Below, one piece after another: positions 44,155 through 51,558 of a DNA stretch of 64,000 nt. Made by a program: the position numbers and the translations under genes. The stretch covers positions 82,329 to 146,328 of the forward strand of contig UBJR01000017.1 of NCBI GenBank assembly GCA_900465675.1, in the 5' to 3' direction. The DNA comes from Hyphomicrobiales bacterium. Its GTDB lineage: Bacteria > Pseudomonadota > Alphaproteobacteria > Rhizobiales > Rhizobiaceae. Every line of letters starts with the position of its first letter. Within the stretch, counting starts at the first letter, position 1. The notes under the pieces were generated by a model. That model searched no databases. It saw nothing but the letters and a program-made list of their open reading frames with translations, and was not told the origin of the DNA.

Positions 44155-45255
44155 GTGATCCAGCAAAAGAATTCTCGCCAGCTGACCGAGCTGAAGAACT
44201 TCGGTTCGAACCCCGGCTTGCTCAGATGCTGGCTTTATCTGCCGACCATCCTTGCTCCCAAAACGCCGCTCGTTGTCGTCCTGCACGGATGCACGCAGAA
44301 TGCGGCGACCTATGACCACGGTTCCGGCTGGTCAAAGCTGGCGGAAGAAAAAGGGTTTGCGGTCCTGTTTCCCGAGCAGCAGCGGGCGAACAACGCCAAC
44401 CTGTGTTTCAACTGGTTTGAGCCGGGCGATATTCGGCGCGATGCGGGCGAGGCTCTGTCAATCCGTGAGATGATCGGCCACGTCGTTGTGTCGCACGGAA
44501 TGGATCCTGACAAGGTCTCCATCACCGGACTGTCGGCCGGAGGCGCAATGGCGAACGTCATGCTGGCAGCCTATCCCGAATTGTTTGCGGCCGGCGCGAT
44601 CATCGGCGGGCTCCCTTATGGGATCGCTTCAGGTGTGGGGCAGGCATTCGAGCGGATGCGAGGCCATAAAGCCCCGAGCGTCAGCCAGTTGCAATTGGCC
44701 TTGACGACCGCGGCAATCAAGCTGGGGGACTACCCACGTATCTCTGTGTGGCACGGAACACATGACCAGACGGTGAAGCCCGTCAACGCAGAGCAGATCG
44801 TCCAACAGTGGGCCGGCGTGCACCACGTCTCCGGCACACCTGATGTGATCGAAACGATCAATGGCCATAGTCGTAAGGTCTGGCTCGATGAACGCGGCAG
44901 GCAGGTCATCGAGGTCAATCTCATCACGGGCATGGCTCATGGTGTTCCTTTGTCATTTGCGGCTGAAGCTCCACTGGGAAATTCCGGGCCGTTTATGCTG
45001 GAGGCAGGTGTTTCGTCGACCGCACGTATTGCCAGGTCTTGGGGTCTTGCCGATGATGCTGATGTCGCCATCGCCGAAGACGCATATCAGCGTGGCCCGG
45101 AGTTCACAGCCGCGCCCTCAGGCATTGAAGCTGTGATCGCCAAGGCAATGGCCTATGCAAAACCCGGCCCGGCTCGCGATGCCGCAGGTCGCGACGAACA
45201 AGGTGTTGGCAAGGTGATCAACGATGCGCTTCGTGCAGCCGGGCTGATGCGTTGA
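44155..45255 (+). CDS. PHB-depolymerase-family esterase
   Basis: 366 residues from a GTG with GAGGAG 7 bases upstream. Alpha/beta-hydrolase fold of the extracellular polyhydroxybutyrate depolymerase/esterase family: oxyanion HGCTQNA (44-50), nucleophile S127 in TGLSAGGAMAN, later WHGTHDQTVKP (acid region) and a His in GMAHGVPL. Family members cleave PHB or act as feruloyl-like esterases. No signal peptide is visible, so it may act on intracellular polymer or another ester. Confidence 0.82.
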   Translation: MIQQKNSRQLTELKNFGSNPGLLRCWLYLPTILAPKTPLVVVLHGCTQNAATYDHGSGWSKLAEEKGFAVLFPEQQRANNANLCFNWFEPGDIRRDAGEALSIREMIGHVVVSHGMDPDKVSITGLSAGGAMANVMLAAYPELFAAGAIIGGLPYGIASGVGQAFERMRGHKAPSVSQLQLALTTAAIKLGDYPRISVWHGTHDQTVKPVNAEQIVQQWAGVHHVSGTPDVIETINGHSRKVWLDERGRQVIEVNLITGMAHGVPLSFAAEAPLGNSGPFMLEAGVSSTARIARSWGLADDADVAIAEDAYQRGPEFTAAPSGIEAVIAKAMAYAKPGPARDAAGRDEQGVGKVINDALRAAGLMR

Positions 45256-45342
45256 TTGAACTGGCGCGGCGTGCAGAAGACAAGCTGTTGCCCCAGGTCA
45301 AGGGCGGGGGTTTTGCCGTCAACTTTCAGGGGTTCGCTCTTC

Positions 45343-46218
45343 ATGCCGATGCTTGGTATTCGTCACCGTACTACCTACAATTTTCGACAGACCGTATCGT
45401 TGTCGACGCACCGCCTTATGCTCAGGCCGCGCGAGGGCCGCGAGCTCAGGCTGCTGAGCCATGAAATTTCCACTTCCCCCGAGGCTGAGCTAAGCTGGTC
45501 GCAAGACGTATTCGGCAATATAATCGCTTTAGCGACATTTCAGACGCCCAGCGACAGCCTTGTTGTGAACAGCTCGGCGACCGTGGATTTGAAGGCACCG
45601 GCGTGGCCCGTGTTCGACATCGCGGCTTCGGCGATCAACTATCCCTTCCTCTACCCAGAGAGCGATTGGACAGACCTTGGAGCGCTAACCGTTCAGCGCT
45701 ATGACGATGCCGAGCACCGCCTCGCGACATGGGCGCGCGGCTTCGTCGCCGGCAGGCCTACGGATACACTGTCGCTCCTCAAGGATATCAGTCTGGGTAT
45801 CGCATCGGCCATTGCCTACCAGAGCCGGGAAGAGGAAGGCACGCAAGCGCCGCTGATCACCCTTGATCGGCGTTGGGGCTCCTGCAGGGACCTTGCCGTG
45901 TTATTCGTGGAAACTGTCCGCACCCTGGGCTTTGGCGCCCGGATCGTCTCAGGCTATCTGTTCGATCCGGACAGCTCCCTCACCGGTTCCACGGACTGTG
46001 GATCGACGCACGCCTGGGCAGAGGTCTTCCTTCCAGGCGCTGGCTGGATCACATTCGATCCGACGAACCGCAGTATGGGCAGCGCCAACCTGATCCCGGT
46101 CGCCGTGAGCCGCGACATCGCCCAGGCCGTTCCGGTTTCAGGGAGCTTCGCGGGCGCGGCGGACGCGTTCCGGTCGATGGACGTGACCATAGAAGTAAAA
46201 GCAATCGTCTCGGCATAG
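45343..46218 (+). CDS. Transglutaminase-like domain protein
   Basis: 291 residues from ATG 45343 (ATG 45349 also possible). An N-terminal bacterial transglutaminase-like beta domain (IRHRTTYNFRQTVSLSTHRLMLRPRE) is followed by the cysteine-protease-type core with C in WGSCRDLAVLFVE, H in THAWAEVFLPGAGW and D in FDPTN. This group is related to cytosolic peptidases rather than cross-linking enzymes. In many rhizobia such genes occur as stand-alone units. Substrate unknown. It follows the esterase gene by 87 bases. Confidence 0.83.
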   Translation: MPMLGIRHRTTYNFRQTVSLSTHRLMLRPREGRELRLLSHEISTSPEAELSWSQDVFGNIIALATFQTPSDSLVVNSSATVDLKAPAWPVFDIAASAINYPFLYPESDWTDLGALTVQRYDDAEHRLATWARGFVAGRPTDTLSLLKDISLGIASAIAYQSREEEGTQAPLITLDRRWGSCRDLAVLFVETVRTLGFGARIVSGYLFDPDSSLTGSTDCGSTHAWAEVFLPGAGWITFDPTNRSMGSANLIPVAVSRDIAQAVPVSGSFAGAADAFRSMDVTIEVKAIVSA

Positions 46219-46323
46219 GCCAGGCGGCACGAGAACGATCGTATTGGCTTGGCTGATTTCGAGCCTCGCCCACCCTTCGCTCATGATGGAGACCGAAACC
46301 CTGGCCCATCTATTTGCTGACTG

Positions 46324-46521
46324 TCATGAACTGAGAGGCGGGGGATCGGTGCCTTCGTTTAGAGGAAGCAGCTCCTTTCGCGGCAGCAGCATTGTGATAC
46401 CATCCAAGCGATCTAACGCGCGCTCTCCAAGCTCAGACGCTCTAATAGTGAAAGCACAATCACCGGCTCGGACGGCAATGGCGCGAAAGCCCGTACTTTA
46501 TTTAAGCAAGGCGCATTTCAT
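46324..46521 (-). pseudogene. Small gene interrupted by an in-frame stop
   Basis: From an ATG at 46521 a frame of 66 codons reads MKCALLK, a TAA, then STGFRAIAVRAGDCAFTIRA and ELGERALDRLDGITMLLPRKELLPL, ending at 46324. The part after the stop has a convincing protein composition, but no start codon and no ribosome site. No family is known to me. It may be a decayed hypothetical gene. Confidence 0.3.
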
Positions 46522-46640
46522 TTTTTTAAGCTGACGAACTTAAGTATGCGCGTTTAATCACCCTGGGGACATTGAAAGGTGACCAGCTGCTGGCGGCGTG
46601 AAGCATTCGGCCCACACGCTCCATCGGCAGATAGGCTTTC

Positions 46641-46916
46641 TCAGGCGCGATCATAGGTGAACGACGTCAGCAGGGTCGTGACGAAGTTACTTGCCCGTTC
46701 CTTGACCAAGACTTCCGTCCATTCATCAGTGCCGCGCAGCCTGAGGTCAGAGTGGATGCTATCCACCGCTGCCTCCTCGATCCGTTTGATATGTGTTTTG
46801 AACGCTGCCTCGCCGCCAGAGTGATACATGTCACGGATGACCATCCGCAAAATTTCCTGGATCGCGATCTGCCAGGACGTGTTGATCGCCTGGAGCTCAT
46901 TTTTATCCGGTACCAT
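46641..46916 (-). CDS. Hypothetical protein, 91 residues
   Basis: No family recognised. TAGGAG stands 5 bases before the ATG. The protein is soluble and mainly helical (TSWQIAIQEILRMVIRDMYHSGGE; IKRIEEAAVDSIHSDLRL), with no signal peptide. It lies 81 bases downstream of the DUF6481-like gene on the same strand, so the small minus-strand genes 46.6-48.0 kb may form a stress-related group. Confidence 0.65.
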   Translation of the reverse strand: MVPDKNELQAINTSWQIAIQEILRMVIRDMYHSGGEAAFKTHIKRIEEAAVDSIHSDLRLRGTDEWTEVLVKERASNFVTTLLTSFTYDRA

Positions 46917-46997
46917 GGATGCTCCTATGGTGGTAGTGGTCTCACCTCGCCATCGAGATGAGCAAGGCGAAGGGCCAATCGATCGATGGCGGCGAAA

Positions 46998-47354
46998 TTA
47001 CGCTCGTCTTGCCTTCCGATTGGCGTAGCGCCGATCGCGTTCGGCCTTTCGCTCCGCTTCGTCATTGACGACCTTCGCTATGCGGTCGGCATCAGCAAGT
47101 GCAGCCGCATCCGCCGCAGTCTGCCGGTCTACTTCCTCGGTTGCGAGCCGGTGACGTTCTTCCACCTTCAAGCGCTCACGTTGGAGACGGCGCATTTCCC
47201 GGGCAGAAGCAATCGCTGCTCGTTCTTCCCGTTTGGCGACCCTGGCGGGCATATCTGCGACCTGTGCGGCACGGTAGGCGTTGACAAGGTCTTTTCTAGC
47301 ATCCGCTGCTGCGGTGCGCCGGTCAACAAGGTCAGTGGTTTTAGGCTTCTTCAA
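46998..47354 (-). CDS. DUF6481-like basic coiled-coil protein
   Basis: 118 residues from a TTG at 47354 with GAGG about 8 bases upstream. The nearby ATG leads only to a 6-codon frame. The product is a single charged helix rich in Ala, Arg, Glu and Lys (RREERAAIASAREMRRLQRERLK; ADAAALADADRIAKVVNDEAERKAERDRR), the pattern of the rhizobial DUF6481 family, whose role is unknown. The highly charged helix could bind nucleic acid or another protein. It is close to a second protein of similar style at 47390-47611. Confidence 0.6.
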   Translation of the reverse strand: MKKPKTTDLVDRRTAAADARKDLVNAYRAAQVADMPARVAKREERAAIASAREMRRLQRERLKVEERHRLATEEVDRQTAADAAALADADRIAKVVNDEAERKAERDRRYANRKARRA

Positions 47355-47389
47355 ATTTCATCCTCATAAGGTTGTTGCCCGTTGATCAT

Positions 47390-47611
47390 TTAGATCTGGC
47401 GCGCTTCGCTAGAACACCGGAGGTCGCGCGCGGCGCGATCGTCCATTTCCTTCGCCAAGCGCGCTTCGCGAAGCCTCAATGTCTTCGCATCACGGGCCTT
47501 ATCAGTGGACTGAACTTCTTCCACGGCCTTGTGCTTCGCAAGAAATTGCGTCTGGACGTTGCCAAAGGCGATTTCCGCCTGCTGGCGGGATTTGCTAAAT
47601 CTCTCTGTCAC
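47390..47611 (-). CDS. Small charged helical protein
   Basis: 73 residues from a GTG at 47611 with CGGAA 4 bases upstream. The longer in-frame ORF to 47869 overlaps the csp terminator and gene and is rejected. The sequence (VTERFSKSRQQAEIAFGNVQTQ; LRLREARLAKEMDDRAARD) is one long charged helix, similar in style to the adjacent DUF6481-like protein but without a clear family. It lies between that gene and the cspA terminator. Confidence 0.55.
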   Translation of the reverse strand: MTERFSKSRQQAEIAFGNVQTQFLAKHKAVEEVQSTDKARDAKTLRLREARLAKEMDDRAARDLRCSSEARQI

Positions 47612-47652
47612 ATGGTTCCGATCACGTGCCCGATGGACGGGCGAAAAAGAAA

Positions 47653-47677
47653 AAGGCCAGGCAGAACGCCTGGCCTT
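47653..47677 (-). terminator. Rho-independent terminator of the csp gene
   Basis: Perfect 10-bp stem (47653-47662 and 47668-47677), 5-base loop. On the minus strand it is followed by TTTTTCTTTTT. It lies 65 bases beyond the csp stop. This is the clearest terminator in the window. Confidence 0.85.
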
Positions 47678-47741
47678 GAATTGATAACGTGCCTCCGGCA
47701 ATGCCAGTACATCCGTGGTCAAAGGGACAGCAGCTACCGAA

Positions 47742-47951
47742 TTATGCGTTCTGCAGATTGCAGGCCGACATTTTGCCGGACTTGTTGTCACGCTCGAGCT
47801 CGAAGCCGATTTTCTGGCCTTCGACGAGTTCGCGCATTCCGGCGCGTTCGACGGCAGAGATGTGGACAAAAGCGTCAGCGCCGCCGTTGTCAGGCTGAAT
47901 GAAGCCGAAGCCCTTGGTGGAATTGAACCATTTTACTGTGCCTGTGGTCAT
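47742..47951 (-). CDS. cspA: Cold shock protein CspA family
   Basis: 69 residues, single cold-shock OB-fold with RNP1 KGFGFIQ and RNP2 VFVHI-type DAFVHISAV. It binds single-stranded RNA/DNA and melts mRNA structure. The ATG at 47951 is chosen because AAGGG lies 6 bases upstream and the family starts at MTTGTVKWF. An upstream in-frame ATG adds 5 residues. The monocistronic unit ends at a strong terminator. Confidence 0.95.
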   Translation of the reverse strand: MTTGTVKWFNSTKGFGFIQPDNGGADAFVHISAVERAGMRELVEGQKIGFELERDNKSGKMSACNLQNA

Positions 47952-48317
47952 GATGAACCCTTTCAAAGCATAGAGTAGGGACCGCTAAAGCAACGCTTCG
48001 CGGACGGTGATAACGACTATTTTTGAGAGGAAGTTCGCTTAGAACGCGGTGCCAATCGCGCAGTAGACAAAGTTCGGCAAGCAAAAGATCGATGAACACA
48101 TCAATAGATTATTTTCCTACATGGGTCAACTAATCTTTTTCCGCTTAAAAATTATTTGCGTCCATACCAATCAAAAGAAAATGATTTTCTTGGAATTGTG
48201 CGCTTGATTGATCTGCATGATCTTTCCGAGCTGGCCTGATGGTTTCGATCATAGGGTCGAAGAGGAGGAGTTGCGCCGGGAACTAGCAGGGAGTTGGTCT
48301 CGCGAAATTCCGACGAT
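47952..48317. other. Leader/intergenic region of cspA up to the IS remnant
   Basis: About 365 bases. The part next to cspA may be an untranslated leader, since csp mRNAs often have long ones, but no specific structure was confirmed. No supported ORF. Confidence 0.35.
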
Positions 48318-48502
48318 GGGATCGTGTCCCAAGGAGTGGTGTAGCTGGATTTCATAGCCATCGGTGATTTCCGGTAGGGTCGGGTTGCTTATGACCACCC
48401 TTAGGGACACTATCGATGACCGATGACATGATGAACCTGCGCTCACTCGTTGAGAAGAGCGCTGATGCCGATTTGCTGCGCGAGATGATCGGCTTTGCTG
48501 CT
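48318..48502 (+). mobile_element. Left-end remnant of an IS256-family element
   Basis: At 48324-48345 the text GTGTCCCAAGGAGTGGTGTAGC resembles an IS256-type terminal end. About 90 bases on, an ATG at 48416 opens MTDDMMNLRSLVEKSADADL and REMIGFAA, the N-terminus of rhizobial IS256-type transposases. After about 29 codons the match ends and unrelated sequence follows to a stop at 48592. Catalytic residues are absent, so it is a truncated relic. The name rests on memory of the family and not on a search. Confidence 0.5.
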
Positions 48503-48695
48503 TTCGATGGCGCGTTCGGACGTAGCCAAACATGGTGCGTCCTTTCACGTTGGGTCGGAAGCGGGGTCACTTCCAGTCGGAGCCTCCCGTGAAAGGTTGG
48601 CCTCGATGGGGTGTTATGCGCCGGTTAAAGTACAAGCGCAACGTTCCATTCGTGATCACTTAAGTCTAGCTAATAGTGATCTCTGCTGTGTCTAC

Positions 48696-48717
48696 AAATG
48701 TCCGATATCGGACATTT
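48696..48717. repeat. 22-bp perfect palindrome
   Basis: Arms AAATGTCCGAT and ATCGGACATTT meet without a spacer. It sits in a gene-free stretch between the IS remnant and the DUF6894-like gene, 15 bases upstream of an EcfG-like promoter. It could be an operator, or a resolvase/invertase half-site pair. Confidence 0.7.
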
Positions 48718-48731
48718 ATTTTGCTAGAGCG

Positions 48732-48756
48732 GGAACATCGTCTCGCACAGACAGTT
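48732..48756 (+). promoter_or_regulatory. EcfG/RpoE2-type promoter candidate before the DUF6894-like gene
   Basis: GGAAC (48732-48736), 16 bases, AGTT (48753-48756). It lies about 100 bases upstream of the GTG start at 48858 with no terminator in between. Confidence 0.5.
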
Positions 48757-48857
48757 CGTACCCGTCTGGCCCTCAATATTCCTGTATCGCGGGGTCTTTC
48801 ACCAGGGGCCTGCCTGAACCCTGAGCAGGCTCCTCTTTATCTCCGCGAGGTTGGCCT

Positions 48858-49100
48858 GTGCGCTACCATTTCCACATCCTGCACCTCGACCACACAATTG
48901 AAGACGAAGACGGCAGAGAATTCACCACATTTCTTGAAGCGCGCAATGCCGCCGAGAATAGTCTCCATGGGCTCTTGGTCGATGCGCTTGGCACTGCGCG
49001 TCGCTGGACGATCAGCGGTATCCAGATATGCGCGGACCGCAGCGAGGTGGGCGTTGTACGGGTCGATGCTGTGATTGCAAAACTGTTTCGCGATAGATGA
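48858..49100 (+). CDS. DUF6894-like small protein
   Basis: 80 residues from a GTG with GAGG 7 bases upstream. The opening RYHFHILHLDHTIEDEDGREF is typical of the DUF6894 group of short rhizobial proteins (aromatic/His strand, then a D-x-E-G turn and a helix). Function unknown. An EcfG-like promoter upstream suggests stress induction. Confidence 0.7.
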   Translation: MRYHFHILHLDHTIEDEDGREFTTFLEARNAAENSLHGLLVDALGTARRWTISGIQICADRSEVGVVRVDAVIAKLFRDR

Positions 49101-49259
49101 TCAAGCACAACGGCCAAGTGGATCTCACCTTGATCGCCGATTCAAATGAGTTGTTGCGTTCGCAGTGCACAAGCCTAGGGTAGTTCGGTCGGCAGCCACG
49201 TAATCGGGCACTGCCGCTTGAGAGCGCAGTGCTCCCGCCCCAACTTGGGGAGAAGGACA

Positions 49260-49556
49260 ATGCTCCTTACTGATCGGCTAGATCACAACGGCAGATTTTC
49301 CTCCTATGATCTCGATCGCTTGAAACTCGAGTTCGAAAATTGGGAGATCCGGGCCTCTGAGTCAGCTCGGCAACAGCTCAGCGCAGACGGCTGGATGTTG
49401 ATGTTTTGCGCGCTTGACACGTTTTCTCACCTCGACACCGGCACCTCGCCGGCGCACACATTCATGCAGACTTCAGCTAAGCGGGTACCGGCGGTGTCTC
49501 TTGTTTGGTCGCGCGGGGCGCAACGACGTTGCGAACGACCGAATTGGTTTGAATGA
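49260..49556 (+). CDS. Hypothetical protein, 98 residues
   Basis: Not recognised. ATG at 49260 with AAGG 3-6 bases upstream. The N-terminal half (LTDRLDHNGRFSSYDLDRLK; RASESARQQLSADGW) reads as a plausible folded protein, while the C-terminal third is basic and less regular. The stop overlaps the start of the next small gene (ATGA), which supports both. No signal peptide. Confidence 0.4.
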   Translation: MLLTDRLDHNGRFSSYDLDRLKLEFENWEIRASESARQQLSADGWMLMFCALDTFSHLDTGTSPAHTFMQTSAKRVPAVSLVWSRGAQRRCERPNWFE

Positions 49557-49783
49557 ACATGAAGTGCGTTCGGTACAAACTAAGAAATCTGAGATTTGCG
49601 GAGGGCAAAGCCGCGAAAGTGGATGAGTGGCTAACCAAACAGAAAGTGATTGTTGCCAAGTCGCGCGGCAACGGCAAACCCGTTGACCTGGACAAAGAGT
49701 TGCTGCTGCGGCTCTACGACCTCAAGCGCCGCACCATCGATCGCTTGAAGCGAATCGAAGCGGCGCTAGACGCCAAGTCATAA
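49553..49783 (+). CDS. Hypothetical basic protein, 76 residues
   Basis: Not recognised. The ATG overlaps the previous stop. The protein is Lys/Arg-rich and helical (RFAEGKAAKVDEWLTKQKVIV; LLLRLYDLKRRTIDRLKRIEAAL), soluble, with no signal. It could bind nucleic acid. It lies 48 bases upstream of the PPOX-fold gene and may share its transcript. Confidence 0.5.
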   Translation: MNMKCVRYKLRNLRFAEGKAAKVDEWLTKQKVIVAKSRGNGKPVDLDKELLLRLYDLKRRTIDRLKRIEAALDAKS

Positions 49784-49831
49784 CGCCAGGGCAACACTGA
49801 GGCGCAACCTAACCAAGAGCGGGAGGTTATT

Positions 49832-50296
49832 ATGGACCTGCGACGAATGACCGAAGACGCGTGTATATCATTTCTCGAAAGGCACACCTTTGGACATCTC
49901 GGATGTCTGGGGGAAGACTACCCATATGTGATCCCCGTTCACTACGCATATGATGCCAACAAGGTTTTTATGTTCTCGATGGCGGGGAGGAAAATCGAAT
50001 ACCTGCGGCGCAGACCGCTTGCGAGCCTGCAAGTTGAAGAATTGGCGAATGACAGAAATTGGACAAGCGTGCTTGTTCAAGGCCACTTCGATGAACTGCC
50101 GGACACGCCCGAGCGGCGCAATGAACGTATTCATGCGTGGGCCTTATTGCAGAAACGCCCATTCTGGTGGGAGCCCGGGACCTTCGAACTAAGCGCGGGA
50201 AGAGAAACGGCTAGCGGCGGTCCGATCTTCTTTAGCTTGTCGCTCGACGTGGTGTCCGGACGCCAGTCGAACGCGGCACCTGGGAGTGGGCGATAG
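49832..50296 (+). CDS. Pyridoxamine 5'-phosphate oxidase-fold flavoprotein
   Basis: 154 residues with GGGAGG 5 bases before the ATG. The split-barrel flavin-binding pattern is clear: FLERHTFGHLGCLGEDYPYVIPVHYAY, then SMAGRKIEYLRRRP and ELANDRNWTSVLVQGHFDEL. Family members bind FMN, F420 or heme and reduce small molecules or resist nitroimidazoles. The specific reaction is not predictable. Confidence 0.83.
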   Translation: MDLRRMTEDACISFLERHTFGHLGCLGEDYPYVIPVHYAYDANKVFMFSMAGRKIEYLRRRPLASLQVEELANDRNWTSVLVQGHFDELPDTPERRNERIHAWALLQKRPFWWEPGTFELSAGRETASGGPIFFSLSLDVVSGRQSNAAPGSGR

Positions 50297-50827
50297 CAGC
50301 GTTTTCAACCCTGCGTAAGCCGCGCGAAGCCTCCATTAATTTGAACGCTGGACAGGGTAGTCCTTCAAACATGGCCGCGGTTGGAAACGTGCCATCGGAA
50401 GTCTGGCTTCCATGGCTTGTCTTATGCTGGTTCAATCTCGGGCGTTTACTCCCGGCACTTCAGGCCAGTGCGCGCAACCGTACCGACGCCAATGAAAATT
50501 CCCCGCCTTGATCTTGAGCCTGTCGATATGACCGTGGAAAGGAACATATCGCGTGGAGCGAAAACCGGCTTCATAGTATCTTGCGGATCCGGACCGTCAC
50601 CATGGACGAACTGGTCACCGCGGCCGGCCGGCAATCTGAACGCCTCATTGCGATCCGCCAGGACGACCAGATCATTCTTTAAAAGGCGTACAGAAGCAGG
50701 AAACGTAAGTTCAAACCGAAAAGCCGCCGTGTCAAACGGCGGCTCTCTTTCGACGGCGGATTCGCATCTGCAGTCCTTTCGTTTCAAGTTGCGATGGACG
50801 CTTGTCCGTGCCGCGACCGGGTGCCGG
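50297..50827. other. Intergenic region with possible degraded ORF
   Basis: About 530 bases. On the plus strand one frame reads GKEHIAWSENRLHSILRIRT and then VTMDELVTAAG, ending IRQDDQIIL at a TAA near 50683. It looks like the C-terminus of a protein but has no start, and an overlapping frame (50381-51010) is no better. No family recognised. It also holds a 9-bp hairpin at 50722-50744. Confidence 0.35.
50722..50744 (-). terminator. Hairpin, probable terminator of the ohr unit
   Basis: 9-bp perfect stem (50722-50730 and 50736-50744) with a 5-base loop. On the minus strand it is followed by TTTTC, and it lies 84 bases beyond the stop of the small secreted protein gene. Confidence 0.5.
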
Positions 50828-50965
50828 TTACCAGTGGGATTGACCAGCAACCGCTACGACAGCAACAAGACCAGCCAACGGCGAGGGTTCTTGCGAGAGG
50901 ACGTCATAAGCGCAGGGTGCAGCAAAGATGATAGCCGCCAATGTGCCCAACAGGATATGTTTCAT
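50828..50965 (-). CDS. Small secreted peptide downstream of ohr
   Basis: 45 residues: MKHILLGTLAAIIFAAPCAYD followed by a short hydrophobic tail ending GLVAVVAVAGQSHW. AGGAG stands 6 bases before the ATG. It has a signal-peptide or small-membrane-protein form, with one Cys near the cleavage region that might allow lipidation (AAPC). It begins 19 bases after the ohr stop and ends before a hairpin, so it is probably the second gene of that unit. Function unknown. Confidence 0.5.
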   Translation of the reverse strand: MKHILLGTLAAIIFAAPCAYDVLSQEPSPLAGLVAVVAVAGQSHW

Positions 50966-50984
50966 CAAGATCTCCTGGGTGTGC

Positions 50985-51401
50985 TCAAACGACTGTCAGA
51001 GCAACGTTGATGTTGCCGCGTGTTGCCTTGGAATAGGGGCAGGTCTGATGAGCTTCGTCGACGATCAACCGAGCGAGCTCCGGGTCCAGACCCGGCAGGC
51101 TGATATTGAGGCGGGCCTGCAGAAAATAAGCATCGCCCGTCATGCCGAGATCGACTTCCGCATCAACGGCGGTATCGGTGGGAAGACGGAGCTTGCGCTT
51201 GCCGGCGGCAAGGCCCATCGCGCCGATGAAGCAGGCTGACCATCCGGCTGCGAAGAGCTGTTCGGGATTGGTGCCCGCATGGACGCTGCCCGGAGGAGAC
51301 AGCTTCACGACGAGCTGCTCATCGCTGCTGCGGGCTGAGCCATCGCGGCCGCCGGTGGTGCGGGTTTTGCCGGTATAGAGAACATTTTCAATCGTGATCA
51401 T
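50985..51401 (-). CDS. ohr: Organic hydroperoxide resistance protein (Ohr/OsmC family)
   Basis: 138 residues, with AAGGAG before the ATG. Both redox cysteines are present: C57 in GWSACFIGAM and C121 in HQTCPYSKATRGN, the Ohr subgroup pattern. It reduces organic hydroperoxides using a dihydrolipoyl partner. No ohrR regulator gene is adjacent, which is atypical because ohr is often next to it. Confidence 0.9.
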   Translation of the reverse strand: MITIENVLYTGKTRTTGGRDGSARSSDEQLVVKLSPPGSVHAGTNPEQLFAAGWSACFIGAMGLAAGKRKLRLPTDTAVDAEVDLGMTGDAYFLQARLNISLPGLDPELARLIVDEAHQTCPYSKATRGNINVALTVV

Positions 51402-51558
51402 GGGAACACTCCTTGGTTTGATACCGCGATCTGCGACATCTGGTGACGGAGTGGTTTTGACCCTTTGACGTATCCCCTATGTTTCTAAAATCGGCCGAAC
51501 TGTATCAAAGCGTACCGTCGGCAGATCTCGATACTTCGCATACAAAGCAGGAAGAAAA

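Noticed and set aside
47612..47869. Upstream extension of the 47390-47611 gene
   Set aside because: It crosses the cspA terminator and coding region. GTG 47611 with a nearby ribosome site is better.
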